This document shows positions 7,795-18,233 of a DNA stretch of 64,000 nt, piece by piece (the stretch's first letter is position 1; each line of letters starts with the position of its first letter). Made by a program: the position numbers and the translations under genes. The notes under the pieces were generated by a model. That model worked only from the letters and a program-made list of their open reading frames with translations, made no database searches and was not told the origin of the DNA. The stretch comes from Acidobacteriota bacterium (lineage in GTDB: Bacteria > Acidobacteriota > Blastocatellia > Pyrinomonadales > Pyrinomonadaceae), in NCBI GenBank assembly GCA_016713675.1, contig JADJOS010000001.1:2170001-2234000 (forward strand). The letters are read 5' to 3'.

Positions 7795-9288
7795 ATGCTT
7801 GAACTACGAAATATCACAAAAACATTCGGAAACGTCACGGCAAATAACGATGTTTCGATAACTGTTCATAAGGGAACGATCCACGCGATCGTCGGCGAGA
7901 ACGGGGCCGGGAAATCGACGATCATGCGGATCGCTTACGGCTTCTATAAAGCGGACAGCGGCCAGATAGTGGTCAATGGGAATGTCGTGTCGATCAAAAG
8001 TCCGCATGACGCGATCGCCCTTGGCATCGGCATGGTGCACCAGCATTTTATGCTGGTCGATACGATGACGGCGGCTGAGAATATCGTGCTTGGGGCAGAG
8101 ACTGGAACAGCGACCAATCTCGATCTCGACAAGGCTAACCGCGACATTCTTGCCCTTTCAAATGAATTGCGGCTCGGAGTAGATCCAAAGGCGTATATAG
8201 AAGATCTCTCGGTCGGCCAGCAGCAACGGGTTGAGCTGCTCAAGGCACTATATCGAAACGCGGAATTGCTGATCCTCGATGAGCCGACCGCCGTGCTTTC
8301 GCCGCAGGAGGTCGAGGAATTCTTCGGTATCCTCCGCCGCATGAAAGAACAGGGCAAAACCGTCATCATCATCACCCACAAACTCGATGAGGTTCTGGCA
8401 ATATCCGACGAGGTAACTGTGATGCGTGACGGAAAGTCAGTCGGCAATGTCAGGACGGCGGAAACGAGTGCAAAGGACCTGGCACGAATGATAGTCGGGC
8501 GGGATGTTTTACTGCGCGTTGATAAATCAGACGCGACACCCGATGGAACGGTTTTGGAAGTCAAGGGTTTGTCCGTCAGCGGAAAGAACGGGCCGGCGGT
8601 GAAAGGCGTATCGTTCTCGGTGCGTGCAGGCGAGATCGTCGGCATAGCCGGAATCGAGGGCAACGGGCAGACAGAACTGATCGAGGCGTTGTCAGGACTT
8701 ACAAAAGCAACAGGCGGGAACGTCGAATTTGACGGCAAAGACATAACGAATCAATCTGCCCGCCAATTAAAAGAGCTAGGTATAGCCCACATTCCGGAGG
8801 ATCGCCACAAACGCGGGTTGCTGCTTCACTCAGATCTTGCTGAAAACTCGATCCTGGGCGTGCACTATCGTCCTCCGGTGTCGTCCGGCGGCATGATGAA
8901 CAACTCAGCGATCAATAAGCGAGTCAGCGAGATAATTAAGAACTTTGACGTTCGCCCGGGCGATCCGACGCTTTCAGCCAAATCACTCTCGGGCGGTAAT
9001 CAGCAAAAGCTGATCATCGGACGCGAATTTGAGCTCGATCCAAAGCTGCTGCTAGTTTCGCAGCCGACACGCGGTGTGGATATCGGTGCGATCGAATTTA
9101 TCCACCGCAAACTTATCGAACTCCGCGATGCCGGTTCGGCTGTCCTCCTTGTCTCGGCGGAATTGGAAGAGGTCACTGCGCTGGCCGACCGGTTGCTCGT
9201 CATTCGCGAAGGCAAGATCGTAGGCGAGGTCGACCCGAAAGTCACCTCGGTCGAAGATATCGGCCTGATGATGACCGGCGGAGTCTAA
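7795..9288 (+). CDS. Tandem-domain ABC importer ATPase (YufO/NupO or RbsA type)
   Basis: A 497-residue protein with two ABC cassettes, as in nucleoside and simple-sugar importers. Domain 1 has Walker [10 protein letters not shown] (34-42), the signature LSVGQQQR (about 138-146) and Walker [10 protein letters not shown]. Domain 2 has the degenerate P-loop [10 protein letters not shown] (about 286-296) and the signature LSGGNQQK (about 399), the usual asymmetry of this class. It should energise uptake of the ligand bound by the BMP lipoprotein. The two permease genes that normally follow (YufP/YufQ type) are absent: the next gene is on the opposite strand, beyond a terminator. Permeases may be encoded elsewhere. 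Confidence 0.92.
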   Translation: MLELRNITKTFGNVTANNDVSITVHKGTIHAIVGENGAGKSTIMRIAYGFYKADSGQIVVNGNVVSIKSPHDAIALGIGMVHQHFMLVDTMTAAENIVLGAETGTATNLDLDKANRDILALSNELRLGVDPKAYIEDLSVGQQQRVELLKALYRNAELLILDEPTAVLSPQEVEEFFGILRRMKEQGKTVIIITHKLDEVLAISDEVTVMRDGKSVGNVRTAETSAKDLARMIVGRDVLLRVDKSDATPDGTVLEVKGLSVSGKNGPAVKGVSFSVRAGEIVGIAGIEGNGQTELIEALSGLTKATGGNVEFDGKDITNQSARQLKELGIAHIPEDRHKRGLLLHSDLAENSILGVHYRPPVSSGGMMNNSAINKRVSEIIKNFDVRPGDPTLSAKSLSGGNQQKLIIGREFELDPKLLLVSQPTRGVDIGAIEFIHRKLIELRDAGSAVLLVSAELEEVTALADRLLVIREGKIVGEVDPKVTSVEDIGLMMTGGV

Positions 9289-9314
9289 AAACAATAAGCG
9301 CTAAGATACATGAA

Positions 9315-9355
9315 AAAGCACAAAACGAGGCTGGATTCAGTTTCGTGCTTTATTT
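9315..9355. terminator. Bidirectional intrinsic terminator between convergent genes
   Basis: A stem aaagcac (9315-9321) / gtgcttt (9345-9351) is flanked by A-rich sequence on the left and TTTATTTG on the right. The ABC ATPase gene (plus) and the aminotransferase gene (minus) converge here, so the hairpin can serve both. Confidence 0.65.
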
Positions 9356-9390
9356 GTGATACGGCGGTTGTATCAAACGAAGAGTGATGA

Positions 9391-10575
9391 TCATCCGTTG
9401 AACATTGCCTTCATTGCGGTGATAGCCCTTTCGAGATTTTCCATCGAGGTCGCATACGAGAATCGCAAGAAACCGTCCGCCCCAAAGCCTGCACCGTCAG
9501 TCACGACGATATGTGCCTCTTTCAGCAGCAGTGCGGCGACATCCGCCGAACTTGCAAGATCGTCGCCGAGCATTTCGCGCACATCCACAAAGGCATAAAA
9601 AGCGCCTTCGGGCATTGGGCATTTGAAGCCTTTGATCTCGTTCAATGCCGGCACGAACCAGTTTTTGCGGCGTTCATATTCGGCGGTCATGGCGTTTACC
9701 GCATACATGGTTCCTTCGATATTGCCGAGGGCCTTGGCACAGGCGTATTGGACGAATGACGTCGGATGCGTGGCCGAATGGCTCTGCAGTTTTACTATCG
9801 CGGCGGTCCATTCCGGGTTAGCGATCGTATAACCGATCCGCCAGCCGGTCATCGCATAGGTCTTAGAGAAGCTGCCGGCCACACACACGAATTGTCTTAA
9901 TTCCGGCGGTAGCGTTGCAAGCGAAAATGGTTCGGCCGGCGGATATGCGAAAAATAGATAACATTCGTCGGTCAGGACGTATATATTTCGAGCGGCGCAT
10001 ACCTCAACGATCTTTCGCATCTCGGCGGGCGGCACGACGCGTCCCGATGGGTTGCTGGGGGAATTGATGATCAGCAATTTGGTCTTTGGCGTGATCGCGG
10101 CTGCGACCTGATCGGCCGTTAAGATGAATTCGGTTTGTTCCGTCTCGATAAAGACGCTGTTCGATCGGCAAAACGTGACGATCTCAGGGAATGTGACCCA
10201 ATATGGTTTTGGGATCAAAACATCGTCGCCCGGATTCAACAAAGAACACGCGGCATTGAACAGCGCCTGCTTTCCGCCGCACGACGCAGCGATCTGATTC
10301 TGCTTGAGATCGGTCTTAAACCTTGCAGCGTAGAAATCAACGATCGATTTCCGGAATTCGATCGTGCCTGCCGTTGCTGTGTATTTAGTAAGTCCCTTGG
10401 CTAGGCCTTCGACCGCGTATTGTTTGATAAAATCAGGTGTGTCGAAATCGGGCTCGCCGACCGAAAGATCGATGACATCAACACCGCTCGCTCGCAATTC
10501 ATTCGCCATCTGAGCAGCGATCAATGTTGAAGAGCCTTGCATCTTGGCGACATTTTCAGAAACGGGGAAAGTCAT
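9391..10575 (-). CDS. Class I/II pyridoxal-phosphate aminotransferase, aspartate type
   Basis: A fold-type I aminotransferase of 394 residues in the aspartate (subgroup Ib) family. Visible landmarks are LSVGEPDFDTP at 38-47, N175 in SPSNPSG, D203 with Y206 (LTDECY), and the Schiff-base lysine K238 in GSFSKTYAMTGWRIGY, with a substrate-carboxylate Arg in the C-terminal domain expected from the family. It probably exchanges amino groups between aspartate and 2-oxoglutarate; prephenate or other substrates are possible. It is transcribed towards the ABC operon. The upstream 104 bp to coaD hold an inverted repeat. It could support the diaminopimelate branch seen at the other end of the window, but linkage is weak. 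Confidence 0.88.
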   Translation of the reverse strand: MTFPVSENVAKMQGSSTLIAAQMANELRASGVDVIDLSVGEPDFDTPDFIKQYAVEGLAKGLTKYTATAGTIEFRKSIVDFYAARFKTDLKQNQIAASCGGKQALFNAACSLLNPGDDVLIPKPYWVTFPEIVTFCRSNSVFIETEQTEFILTADQVAAAITPKTKLLIINSPSNPSGRVVPPAEMRKIVEVCAARNIYVLTDECYLFFAYPPAEPFSLATLPPELRQFVCVAGSFSKTYAMTGWRIGYTIANPEWTAAIVKLQSHSATHPTSFVQYACAKALGNIEGTMYAVNAMTAEYERRKNWFVPALNEIKGFKCPMPEGAFYAFVDVREMLGDDLASSADVAALLLKEAHIVVTDGAGFGADGFLRFSYATSMENLERAITAMKAMFNG

Positions 10576-10586
10576 AAGGAAGATTT

Positions 10587-10673
10587 TAACGCAGAGATCG
10601 CTGAGAACGCAGAGGAGGATATAGAAATTACTAAATCAATTTTTCTCAGCGTGCTTTGCGGTCTCTGCGTTTT
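10587..10673. repeat. Dispersed 'gcagag' inverted-repeat element, copy 2
   Basis: The left arm (taacgcagagatcgctgaga, from about 10587) and the right arm (tctcagcgtgctttgcgg, then tctctgcgtttta, ending about 10673) are imperfect reverse complements about 25 nt apart. The element fills the gap between coaD and the aminotransferase gene, both on the minus strand, and could form a hairpin in the coaD transcript 3' end. Confidence 0.65.
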
Positions 10674-10679
10674 AAATTT

Positions 10680-11171
10680 CTATTTTCCCAGCTTGGCACG
10701 CATTCGCTCTTCGACAAGTTCCGGGATCAGTCCTTCAACACGACCGCCCAGTTCGAAGACCTGTTTCATCAGAGTTGAGGAAACATAAGAATATTCTTCG
10801 CCCGCCATGAGAAAGACCGTTTCGATCGTTGGTTCGAGGCGGCGGTTCATCAGTGCCATGCGGAGTTCGTATTCGTAATCGCTGACGGCACGGATGCCGC
10901 GAACGATGGCCGTGGCTCCCGAACGCTTGGCAAAATCTGCAGTCAGCCCGGAGAAGCTCTCAACCAGCATCCTGCAACCGTCGGTCTCGACCGTCGGCAA
11001 TATCTCGCGGAGCATCTGGCAGCGTTCTTCGACAGAGAACATAGGATGCTTGTCGACATTATTGAGCACGGCGACGACGATCTCATCAAAAAGCGGCGAC
11101 GAACGTTTGATGATGTCGAGATGTCCATTGGTCAGCGGGTCAAATGAACCCGGAAAGATCGCTCGTCTCAT
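10680..11171 (-). CDS. coaD: Phosphopantetheine adenylyltransferase
   Basis: CoaD joins ATP and 4'-phosphopantetheine to give dephospho-CoA, the penultimate step of CoA synthesis, in the cytosol. The 163-residue protein has the nucleotidyltransferase GxxxPxxxxH motif as GSFDPLTNGH (8-17, H17 catalytic), RGIRAVSDYEYE in the middle, and a C-terminal SSTLMK segment in place of the more common SSTLVRE. Length is normal. It is divergent from the HAD-LarA-like-ElbD-like operon. CoA and phosphopantetheine are needed by the carrier domain of that operon, but this may be coincidence. Confidence 0.96.
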   Translation of the reverse strand: MRRAIFPGSFDPLTNGHLDIIKRSSPLFDEIVVAVLNNVDKHPMFSVEERCQMLREILPTVETDGCRMLVESFSGLTADFAKRSGATAIVRGIRAVSDYEYELRMALMNRRLEPTIETVFLMAGEEYSYVSSTLMKQVFELGGRVEGLIPELVEERMRAKLGK

Positions 11172-11194
11172 ATTTTATGGAAATCTGTGCCTAC

Positions 11195-11208
11195 AATGTA
11201 ATTACATT
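11195..11208. promoter_or_regulatory. 14-bp perfect palindrome in the divergent coaD / HAD control region
   Basis: The sequence aatgtaattacatt is a perfect palindrome in the 138-bp region between divergent coaD and the HAD gene, followed at once by a further AT-rich half-like repeat (tgtaattaatt). This is the form of a dimeric regulator's operator. No regulator gene is adjacent and no regulator family can be assigned. Confidence 0.4.
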
Positions 11209-11309
11209 TTGTAATTAATTCGTAACTTCCCTTGCGACGCCTATCGAAAACCGACAATAAATGTTAATATTTGCTTCAAATAAGAGCCCGATATTATCAC
11301 AAAGCCGGA

Positions 11310-11984
11310 ATGAATAAAAACGCTACGCCTGCAGCATTCTATGATCTCGAAGGGACATTGGTCAGCACCAACCTCGTCCATACCCTCGCATTTTACGCCA
11401 AACGCCAACAGGGCCTGTGGCAGACGGCGAAAAAGAGCGTCGGCACGCTCGCCAAGCTGCCGTTTTTCGGAATCACCGATCTGTATTCGCGAAATGTATT
11501 TAACGAGGTTTTCTTTAGAAGCTACGCAGGGCTTTCGCAGGATCGTTTGCGGTATTTCTCTGACGAACTATTCGAAGAGGTCTTGAAACCCGCAATATTC
11601 CCAGGCACGGCAAGCCTGATAGCCCAGGGCAAAAAGATCGGCCAGCGGCAGGTGTTGCTCACCGGAGCTCTTGATTTCACCATTGACCGCCTGATGGATC
11701 ATCTCGGCATCGACGATTACGTCGCCAACCGCCTCGAATTCGTCAACGGCTACGCCACCGGCCGCGTCCTCCCGCCTGTCATGGCCTCGGCCACGAAAGC
11801 CAAATGGATCCGCGAATACGCCGAACGCGAAAACATCAATCTGTCCGATTCGTACGCGTATTCCGATTCGATATCTGATCTTCCAATGCTGTCGATCGTC
11901 GGCCATCCGGTTGCGGTTTGTCCGGACTTTCGTCTGAAACAGACGGCTCTGCAGCACGATTGGGCGATTCTGGATTTGAAGTAG
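11310..11984 (+). CDS. HAD superfamily subfamily IB phosphatase-like protein
   Basis: A 224-residue HAD-IB (SerB/CicA-like) protein. Motif I reads YDLEGTL at 11-17: nucleophile D12 is present, but the usual second Asp (DxD) is Glu14. Motif II is T118 in LLTGA, motif III K163, and motif IV SDSISD with D186 and D190. Relatives hydrolyse phosphomonoesters or occur beside lysophospholipid acyltransferases. The ATG at 11310 is preferred to an in-frame TTG at 11271, because the motif then sits near the N-terminus as in the family. It opens the operon with the LarA-like and ElbD-like genes, which suggests dephosphorylation of a lipid or glycerol phosphate. The substrate is inferred only. An ElbB-like role is possible. 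Confidence 0.8.
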   Translation: MNKNATPAAFYDLEGTLVSTNLVHTLAFYAKRQQGLWQTAKKSVGTLAKLPFFGITDLYSRNVFNEVFFRSYAGLSQDRLRYFSDELFEEVLKPAIFPGTASLIAQGKKIGQRQVLLTGALDFTIDRLMDHLGIDDYVANRLEFVNGYATGRVLPPVMASATKAKWIREYAERENINLSDSYAYSDSISDLPMLSIVGHPVAVCPDFRLKQTALQHDWAILDLK

Positions 11985-11990
11985 AATTTT

Positions 11991-12021
11991 TTGCCACAGA
12001 TTTACATAGATAGTCACGGAT
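11991..12021. repeat. Partial dispersed 'cacagat' repeat
   Basis: The 51 bp between the HAD and LarA-like genes contain ttgccacagatttacataga followed by tagtcacggat, which resembles one arm of the dispersed repeat family at 49451 and 63248. No matching opposite arm is visible, so it looks like a decayed half element. Confidence 0.4.
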
Positions 12022-12035
12022 AAAAAGAGAATTTT

Positions 12036-13637
<1,602 letters not shown>

Positions 13638-13643
13638 TTAGCA

Positions 13644-16600
13644 ATGAAACTATCACCAACAGAAATATTTAAGGGAAAGAAGATCTTCTTTATCGGCGGG
13701 ACGGGCTTTGTGGGGAAGGTTACGTTGTCGATGCTGCTGCATAATTTTCCGGATATCGGGAAGGTCTATGCGACCGTGCGGGCTCGGGATGCGGCGGAGT
13801 CGAAGATACGGTTTTGGACGTCGATCGTGACTTCACCGACATTTGATCCGCTGCGTGAGAAGTATGGCGACGGGTTTGACGATTTTATTAAGTCCAAGGT
13901 CGTGCCGGTCAATGGCGATGTCGGGAATGAGTATCTCGGGCTCGATGAGAAGGACGCGAAGAAGATAATGCGTGATACCGACATCATTGTAAATGGTGCC
14001 GGAAATGTGACGTTCAACCCTCCGCTTGAATCGGCTTTGCGGACGAATATCAACGGTTCGAACAACATCATCAAGATGGCAAGGATGATGAAAAAGCCGC
14101 GGCTGGTGCATGTGTCGACGTGTTTTGTGGCCGGCAAGCGGTCGGGGCCGATCTGGGAGAATGAGCCGGTTGTCGGGTATTTTCCTCGAAAGAATGAGTT
14201 GGTCGGAACCGTGTTTGACGTAAATCGCGAGGTCGAGGACTGCGCCCGTTTGTCCGAACAAGCGAGGCAAGAGGCAGATGACGCTGTACAGCACGCTAAG
14301 TTTCGCGAGCAGGCTCGCAACCGGTTTATCGAGGAAGGCCGCGATCCGGATGACGAGGCCGATCTGAAATCTGCCATTTTCCGCGAACGCAAAATGTGGA
14401 TCCGCGAGCGCACTACCGAGCTTGGTGCGGAGCGGGCCGAGTATTGGGGCTGGACGAATATTTATACATATTCGAAGTCGCTCGCCGAACAGATCATCGC
14501 GTCGCAGGACGATATTGTAAAGGTTCTGGTGCGGCCTTCGATCGTTGAGTCGTCGCAAGCGTATCCGTTCGCGGGCTGGAACGAAGGCTTTACGACCACC
14601 GCGCCGCTTATACTGATCGCGCTTCGCGGGCAGCCGATTATTCCGGTTAACGAAAAGCTTATCCTTGACGTTATTCCTGTCGATATGGTGTCGGGAGCGA
14701 TACTTGCGGCGACGATGAACGCGCTGGTCGATCCGAAACCGCCGCTTGTTTTCCAGGCTTCGTCGGGCGACTCGAATCCGAACGATATGAAGCGTATCGT
14801 CGAGCTCGTCGGGTTGTACAAACGCAGACACTTTGAGGAAAAGGAGACCGGCAACAAGCTCACCAACAAGCTCGCAGGAATGGTTGAGACGCAGACGGTG
14901 ACGAATCGTACATACCAACTCGCGTCCGCACCTATGCTCAATAAGCTGGCAAACGGTGCCGACAGACTGCTAGATAAGGCAAATCCGCGTTGGGGCGGCG
15001 GGCGTATTGGGAATATTGTTTCGGATCTCAAAAAATCAGTCGAATCGTTTGAACAGACGACAAAAGAGACGATGGATGCGTTTGCGATGTTCAAACCGTT
15101 CATGATCGACAACGAGTATTTGTACCGGTCGGATAATGTCCGGGCACTTCATTCGCTGATCCGCGAGAAGGAAAAGGCTCTATTGCCATGGTATCCGGAA
15201 AAACTCGACTGGTATGACTATTGGCTAAACGTCCATTTTCCCGGAATGCGAAAATGGGTGCTTCCGACACTTGAGGAAGAGCTGAAGGCGGTCGAAAAGC
15301 GTTCGTACACGTACAAAGATCTGCTCGATCTGTTCGACACGTCGGTCAAGCGATTCCCGACGCGAGTTGCGATGCGAATCGAACGCGATGGCCGCAAAGA
15401 GCAATACACGTACGAAGACGTCAACGAACTTACGCTTCGAGCCGCCGGTTATTTTGCGAAAAACGGCATTGCAAACGGCAGCCGCGTGATCTTATTTTCG
15501 AACAACATGCCCGAATGGGGAATGACGTATTTCGGCATCCTCAAAACCGGAGCGACCGCGATCCCGATCGATCCGGCCTCGACAGTGGACGAGATCGTGG
15601 CGTTTGCAAAGGCCGGCGAGGCTTCGGCTATTGTTATTTCGCCGAAATTAGCGGCGGAGAATCCGGATTTGCAAACGTCACTCGACCAGGCCTTTGCCGC
15701 GGGTGAGAACCACCCCGTCGGCGAAACGCCGCCACCCCTCCTTCGTAAGGAGGGGAGCCCTATCGTTTGGACGTTCGACGAGGTATTTGAGATCCAATCG
15801 GAGACTGAGGAAGCGAAACGAAATGCGTTGCTTCCGGCAAAGATACATTCGAACGCCATTGCTTCGCTGATCTTTACATCGGGGACGACCGGTACGCCAA
15901 AAGCGGTGATGCTGTCGCATAAGAATTTCGTCAATATGATCTCGATGCTGTCGTCGGTGCTCGATATGGACATTACCGACGGAGTTTTGTCGGTTCTGCC
16001 GATGCATCATACATTCGAGTTTTCGGCAGGATTCCTGACGCCGTTCTCAAATGGCACGCAGATCACTTATTTGAATGAGCTTACTGCCGAAGATCTTGCT
16101 CGAACGATCGAAAACAGTCACGTCACCGGCCTTGTCGGCGTTCCGGCATTATGGGAAATGCTGCATCGGCGGATCAAAACGCGATTGCGGGAACGCGGTG
16201 ATTGGATCGCCGATCTCGCCGACAACGTGATCGAGTTCAACGCCTGGATCCGCGATAACACACCATTCAATTTGGGCCCGATCGTGTTTTTCCCGATACA
16301 TCAGGGCATGGGCGGGAAAATGCGCTATCTTATCTCGGGCGGTTCGGCATTGAGCGAAAAAGTACAAAAGGACCTGCACGGGCTTGGGTTTACAGTGCTT
16401 GAGGGTTACGGTTTGACCGAGTCGTCGCCAGTTCTAACGGTCGCCAGACCGGGAAATAAGTTGCTTCGAGGCAGTGTTGGTAAGCCGTTGCCCGGCGTTG
16501 AGGTCAAGATCGAATCACCGGACGAGAATGGCGTGGGTGAGGTGATAGCTCGGGGCCAGAATGTGATGGTCGGTTATTACAACAACGAAAAGGCGACCGA

Positions 16601-18122
16601 TGCCGTGATGACCGACCGATGGCTCAAGACCGGTGATCTTGGCCGGCTCGATGAGGACGGAAATCTCTTTATTGTCGGACGCTCAAAAGATGTCATTATC
16701 GATTCGAACGGCAAGAACATTTACCCCGACGAGATAGAGGACCACTACGGTAAGTCCGCTTATATCAAAGAAATGAGCGTTGTCGGGCTGCAGGATGAGG
16801 ACGGCGGCGAAAAGATCGCAGCTCTCGTCGTGCCGGATTATGAACATGACATCGCCTTGTCGCGGAGCGACGTAAATAAGCAGATCGAGACGCATTTTCG
16901 CGAGGTGTCGGCAGGGCTGGCGTTTTTCAAACGCGTCAAGGTCTTACACATCACGCCGTTTGAATTGCCGCGGACCGCTACTCGAAAGGTTAAGCGTCCC
17001 GAGGTCGTCGAAATGCTGCAAACGCTGGAGGAACGATCCAGATCGAAGACGAAGACCGTCGTCGAAGCCAAGGGTGATGACAATATGGTTTGGATCCGCA
17101 AGGTCGTCGCGAGCGTTTCGAACAGACCGCTATCGGACATCGCGGTCGAGGATAAACTCGCCGATCTTGGCTTTGATTCGCTGATGTTCGTCGAACTGCA
17201 AGCTGCCGTCGAAGACGCCGGAGGACGTATCTTATCGCCTGATACATTAAATGAAGTGCAATCGGTCCGCGAATTGTTGACGGCCGTTCAACGCGTCGAT
17301 AAGTCGAAAAAGCTTGCCGACGAACCAAAGGCTGAAGAGAAAAAGGAAGAGGAAGAAATATTCATTCCCTCGATCGTCCGACGCGTCGGCAATGCCGTTG
17401 TCGATCTTGCTCAGGAAACTCTTTATTCCAACGTACTCGACACATCGATCGAAGGTGAATCAAATGTGCCTCAGCACGCCAATTTCATCGTCGCTCCGAA
17501 TCATACGTCGCATTTGGATACCGGGCTTGTCAAAAAGGCTCTTGGAAAGGACGTTGCCGAGCAGACGGTGGCGGTCGCGGCGGCGGATTATTGGTTTGAT
17601 ACTAAATACAAGCGGGCGTATATGAACAACTTCACGACGCTTGTCCCCATCGAAAGAACGGGAAGCTTGCGTCAATCCCTGCGTCACGTCACACAGATCC
17701 TAAACGAAGGCTACAACGCACTTATCTTCCCCGAGGGCGGCCGGCAGGAGTCGGGGCAGATCGCTGAATTCAAGCCGATCATCGGCTATCTCGCTCTTAA
17801 TCAGAAGATCGGGATACTGCCGATATATATCTGGGGCACTTACGAGGCGTTCCCGAAGGGAATGGTCATCCCGAAGAGCCGAAGTATCGGTGCAAAGATC
17901 GGAGCCAAGGTCGGCCGGTTCCTCGAGTATGATGAACTCGCAAAAATGGTCGAGGGCGTGCCGAATACGGAGGCGTATCGCCTGATTGCCGCCCGCGTTC
18001 AGCACGACATCGAAAATTTGCGAGACGGCACGCGGACAAAATTTGACGTCGAAACACTGCGAAAACAATGGAAGGCCGAACGCCGCCGTACGCGTAAACT
18101 GGAGCCTGTGATAGATAACTAG
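13644..18122 (+). CDS. Four-domain fatty-acyl reductase / AMP-ligase / ACP / PlsC acyltransferase (ElbD-like)
   Basis: A 1492-residue fusion. Residues 1 to about 480 form a fatty-acyl-CoA-reductase-type Rossmann domain with GGTGFVGK (18-25) and the catalytic YxxxK Y274/K278. About 555-1060 is an acyl-activating AMP-ligase with TSGTTGTPK (745-753). A carrier domain follows with phosphopantetheine site Ser1179 in LGFDSL. About 1255-1492 is a PlsC/LPLAT acyltransferase with HTSHLD (H1287, D1292) and FPEGGR (1362-1367). This order would activate a fatty acid, load it on the carrier, reduce it to an alcohol and acylate a glycerol backbone. I recall this composition for ElbD of Myxococcus ether-lipid synthesis. 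A palindromic element is inserted in frame at residues 698-704. No signal peptide is present. Confidence 0.88.
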   Translation: MKLSPTEIFKGKKIFFIGGTGFVGKVTLSMLLHNFPDIGKVYATVRARDAAESKIRFWTSIVTSPTFDPLREKYGDGFDDFIKSKVVPVNGDVGNEYLGLDEKDAKKIMRDTDIIVNGAGNVTFNPPLESALRTNINGSNNIIKMARMMKKPRLVHVSTCFVAGKRSGPIWENEPVVGYFPRKNELVGTVFDVNREVEDCARLSEQARQEADDAVQHAKFREQARNRFIEEGRDPDDEADLKSAIFRERKMWIRERTTELGAERAEYWGWTNIYTYSKSLAEQIIASQDDIVKVLVRPSIVESSQAYPFAGWNEGFTTTAPLILIALRGQPIIPVNEKLILDVIPVDMVSGAILAATMNALVDPKPPLVFQASSGDSNPNDMKRIVELVGLYKRRHFEEKETGNKLTNKLAGMVETQTVTNRTYQLASAPMLNKLANGADRLLDKANPRWGGGRIGNIVSDLKKSVESFEQTTKETMDAFAMFKPFMIDNEYLYRSDNVRALHSLIREKEKALLPWYPEKLDWYDYWLNVHFPGMRKWVLPTLEEELKAVEKRSYTYKDLLDLFDTSVKRFPTRVAMRIERDGRKEQYTYEDVNELTLRAAGYFAKNGIANGSRVILFSNNMPEWGMTYFGILKTGATAIPIDPASTVDEIVAFAKAGEASAIVISPKLAAENPDLQTSLDQAFAAGENHPVGETPPPLLRKEGSPIVWTFDEVFEIQSETEEAKRNALLPAKIHSNAIASLIFTSGTTGTPKAVMLSHKNFVNMISMLSSVLDMDITDGVLSVLPMHHTFEFSAGFLTPFSNGTQITYLNELTAEDLARTIENSHVTGLVGVPALWEMLHRRIKTRLRERGDWIADLADNVIEFNAWIRDNTPFNLGPIVFFPIHQGMGGKMRYLISGGSALSEKVQKDLHGLGFTVLEGYGLTESSPVLTVARPGNKLLRGSVGKPLPGVEVKIESPDENGVGEVIARGQNVMVGYYNNEKATDAVMTDRWLKTGDLGRLDEDGNLFIVGRSKDVIIDSNGKNIYPDEIEDHYGKSAYIKEMSVVGLQDEDGGEKIAALVVPDYEHDIALSRSDVNKQIETHFREVSAGLAFFKRVKVLHITPFELPRTATRKVKRPEVVEMLQTLEERSRSKTKTVVEAKGDDNMVWIRKVVASVSNRPLSDIAVEDKLADLGFDSLMFVELQAAVEDAGGRILSPDTLNEVQSVRELLTAVQRVDKSKKLADEPKAEEKKEEEEIFIPSIVRRVGNAVVDLAQETLYSNVLDTSIEGESNVPQHANFIVAPNHTSHLDTGLVKKALGKDVAEQTVAVAAADYWFDTKYKRAYMNNFTTLVPIERTGSLRQSLRHVTQILNEGYNALIFPEGGRQESGQIAEFKPIIGYLALNQKIGILPIYIWGTYEAFPKGMVIPKSRSIGAKIGAKVGRFLEYDELAKMVEGVPNTEAYRLIAARVQHDIENLRDGTRTKFDVETLRKQWKAERRRTRKLEPVIDN
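15735..15755. repeat. Palindromic repeat inserted in frame in the AMP-ligase domain
   Basis: A perfect 9-bp stem, cccctcctt (15735-15743) and aaggagggg (15747-15755), closes on a 3-nt loop inside the ElbD-like gene. It encodes PLLRKEG (residues 698-704), preceded by a Pro-rich stretch that looks foreign to the adenylation domain. It resembles the protein-coding palindromic elements known from Rickettsia and keeps the frame open. Confidence 0.65.
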
Positions 18123-18233
18123 ATCGATCTGTGGCTGCCGACAACTCCAAGCGTGTCTTCGCTGCAGATTTAAGAAACCAAACAGCCCAAATTGGTGTAT
18201 AAATAGCCAAACCAGGAGTTGTTTTTATTACTT

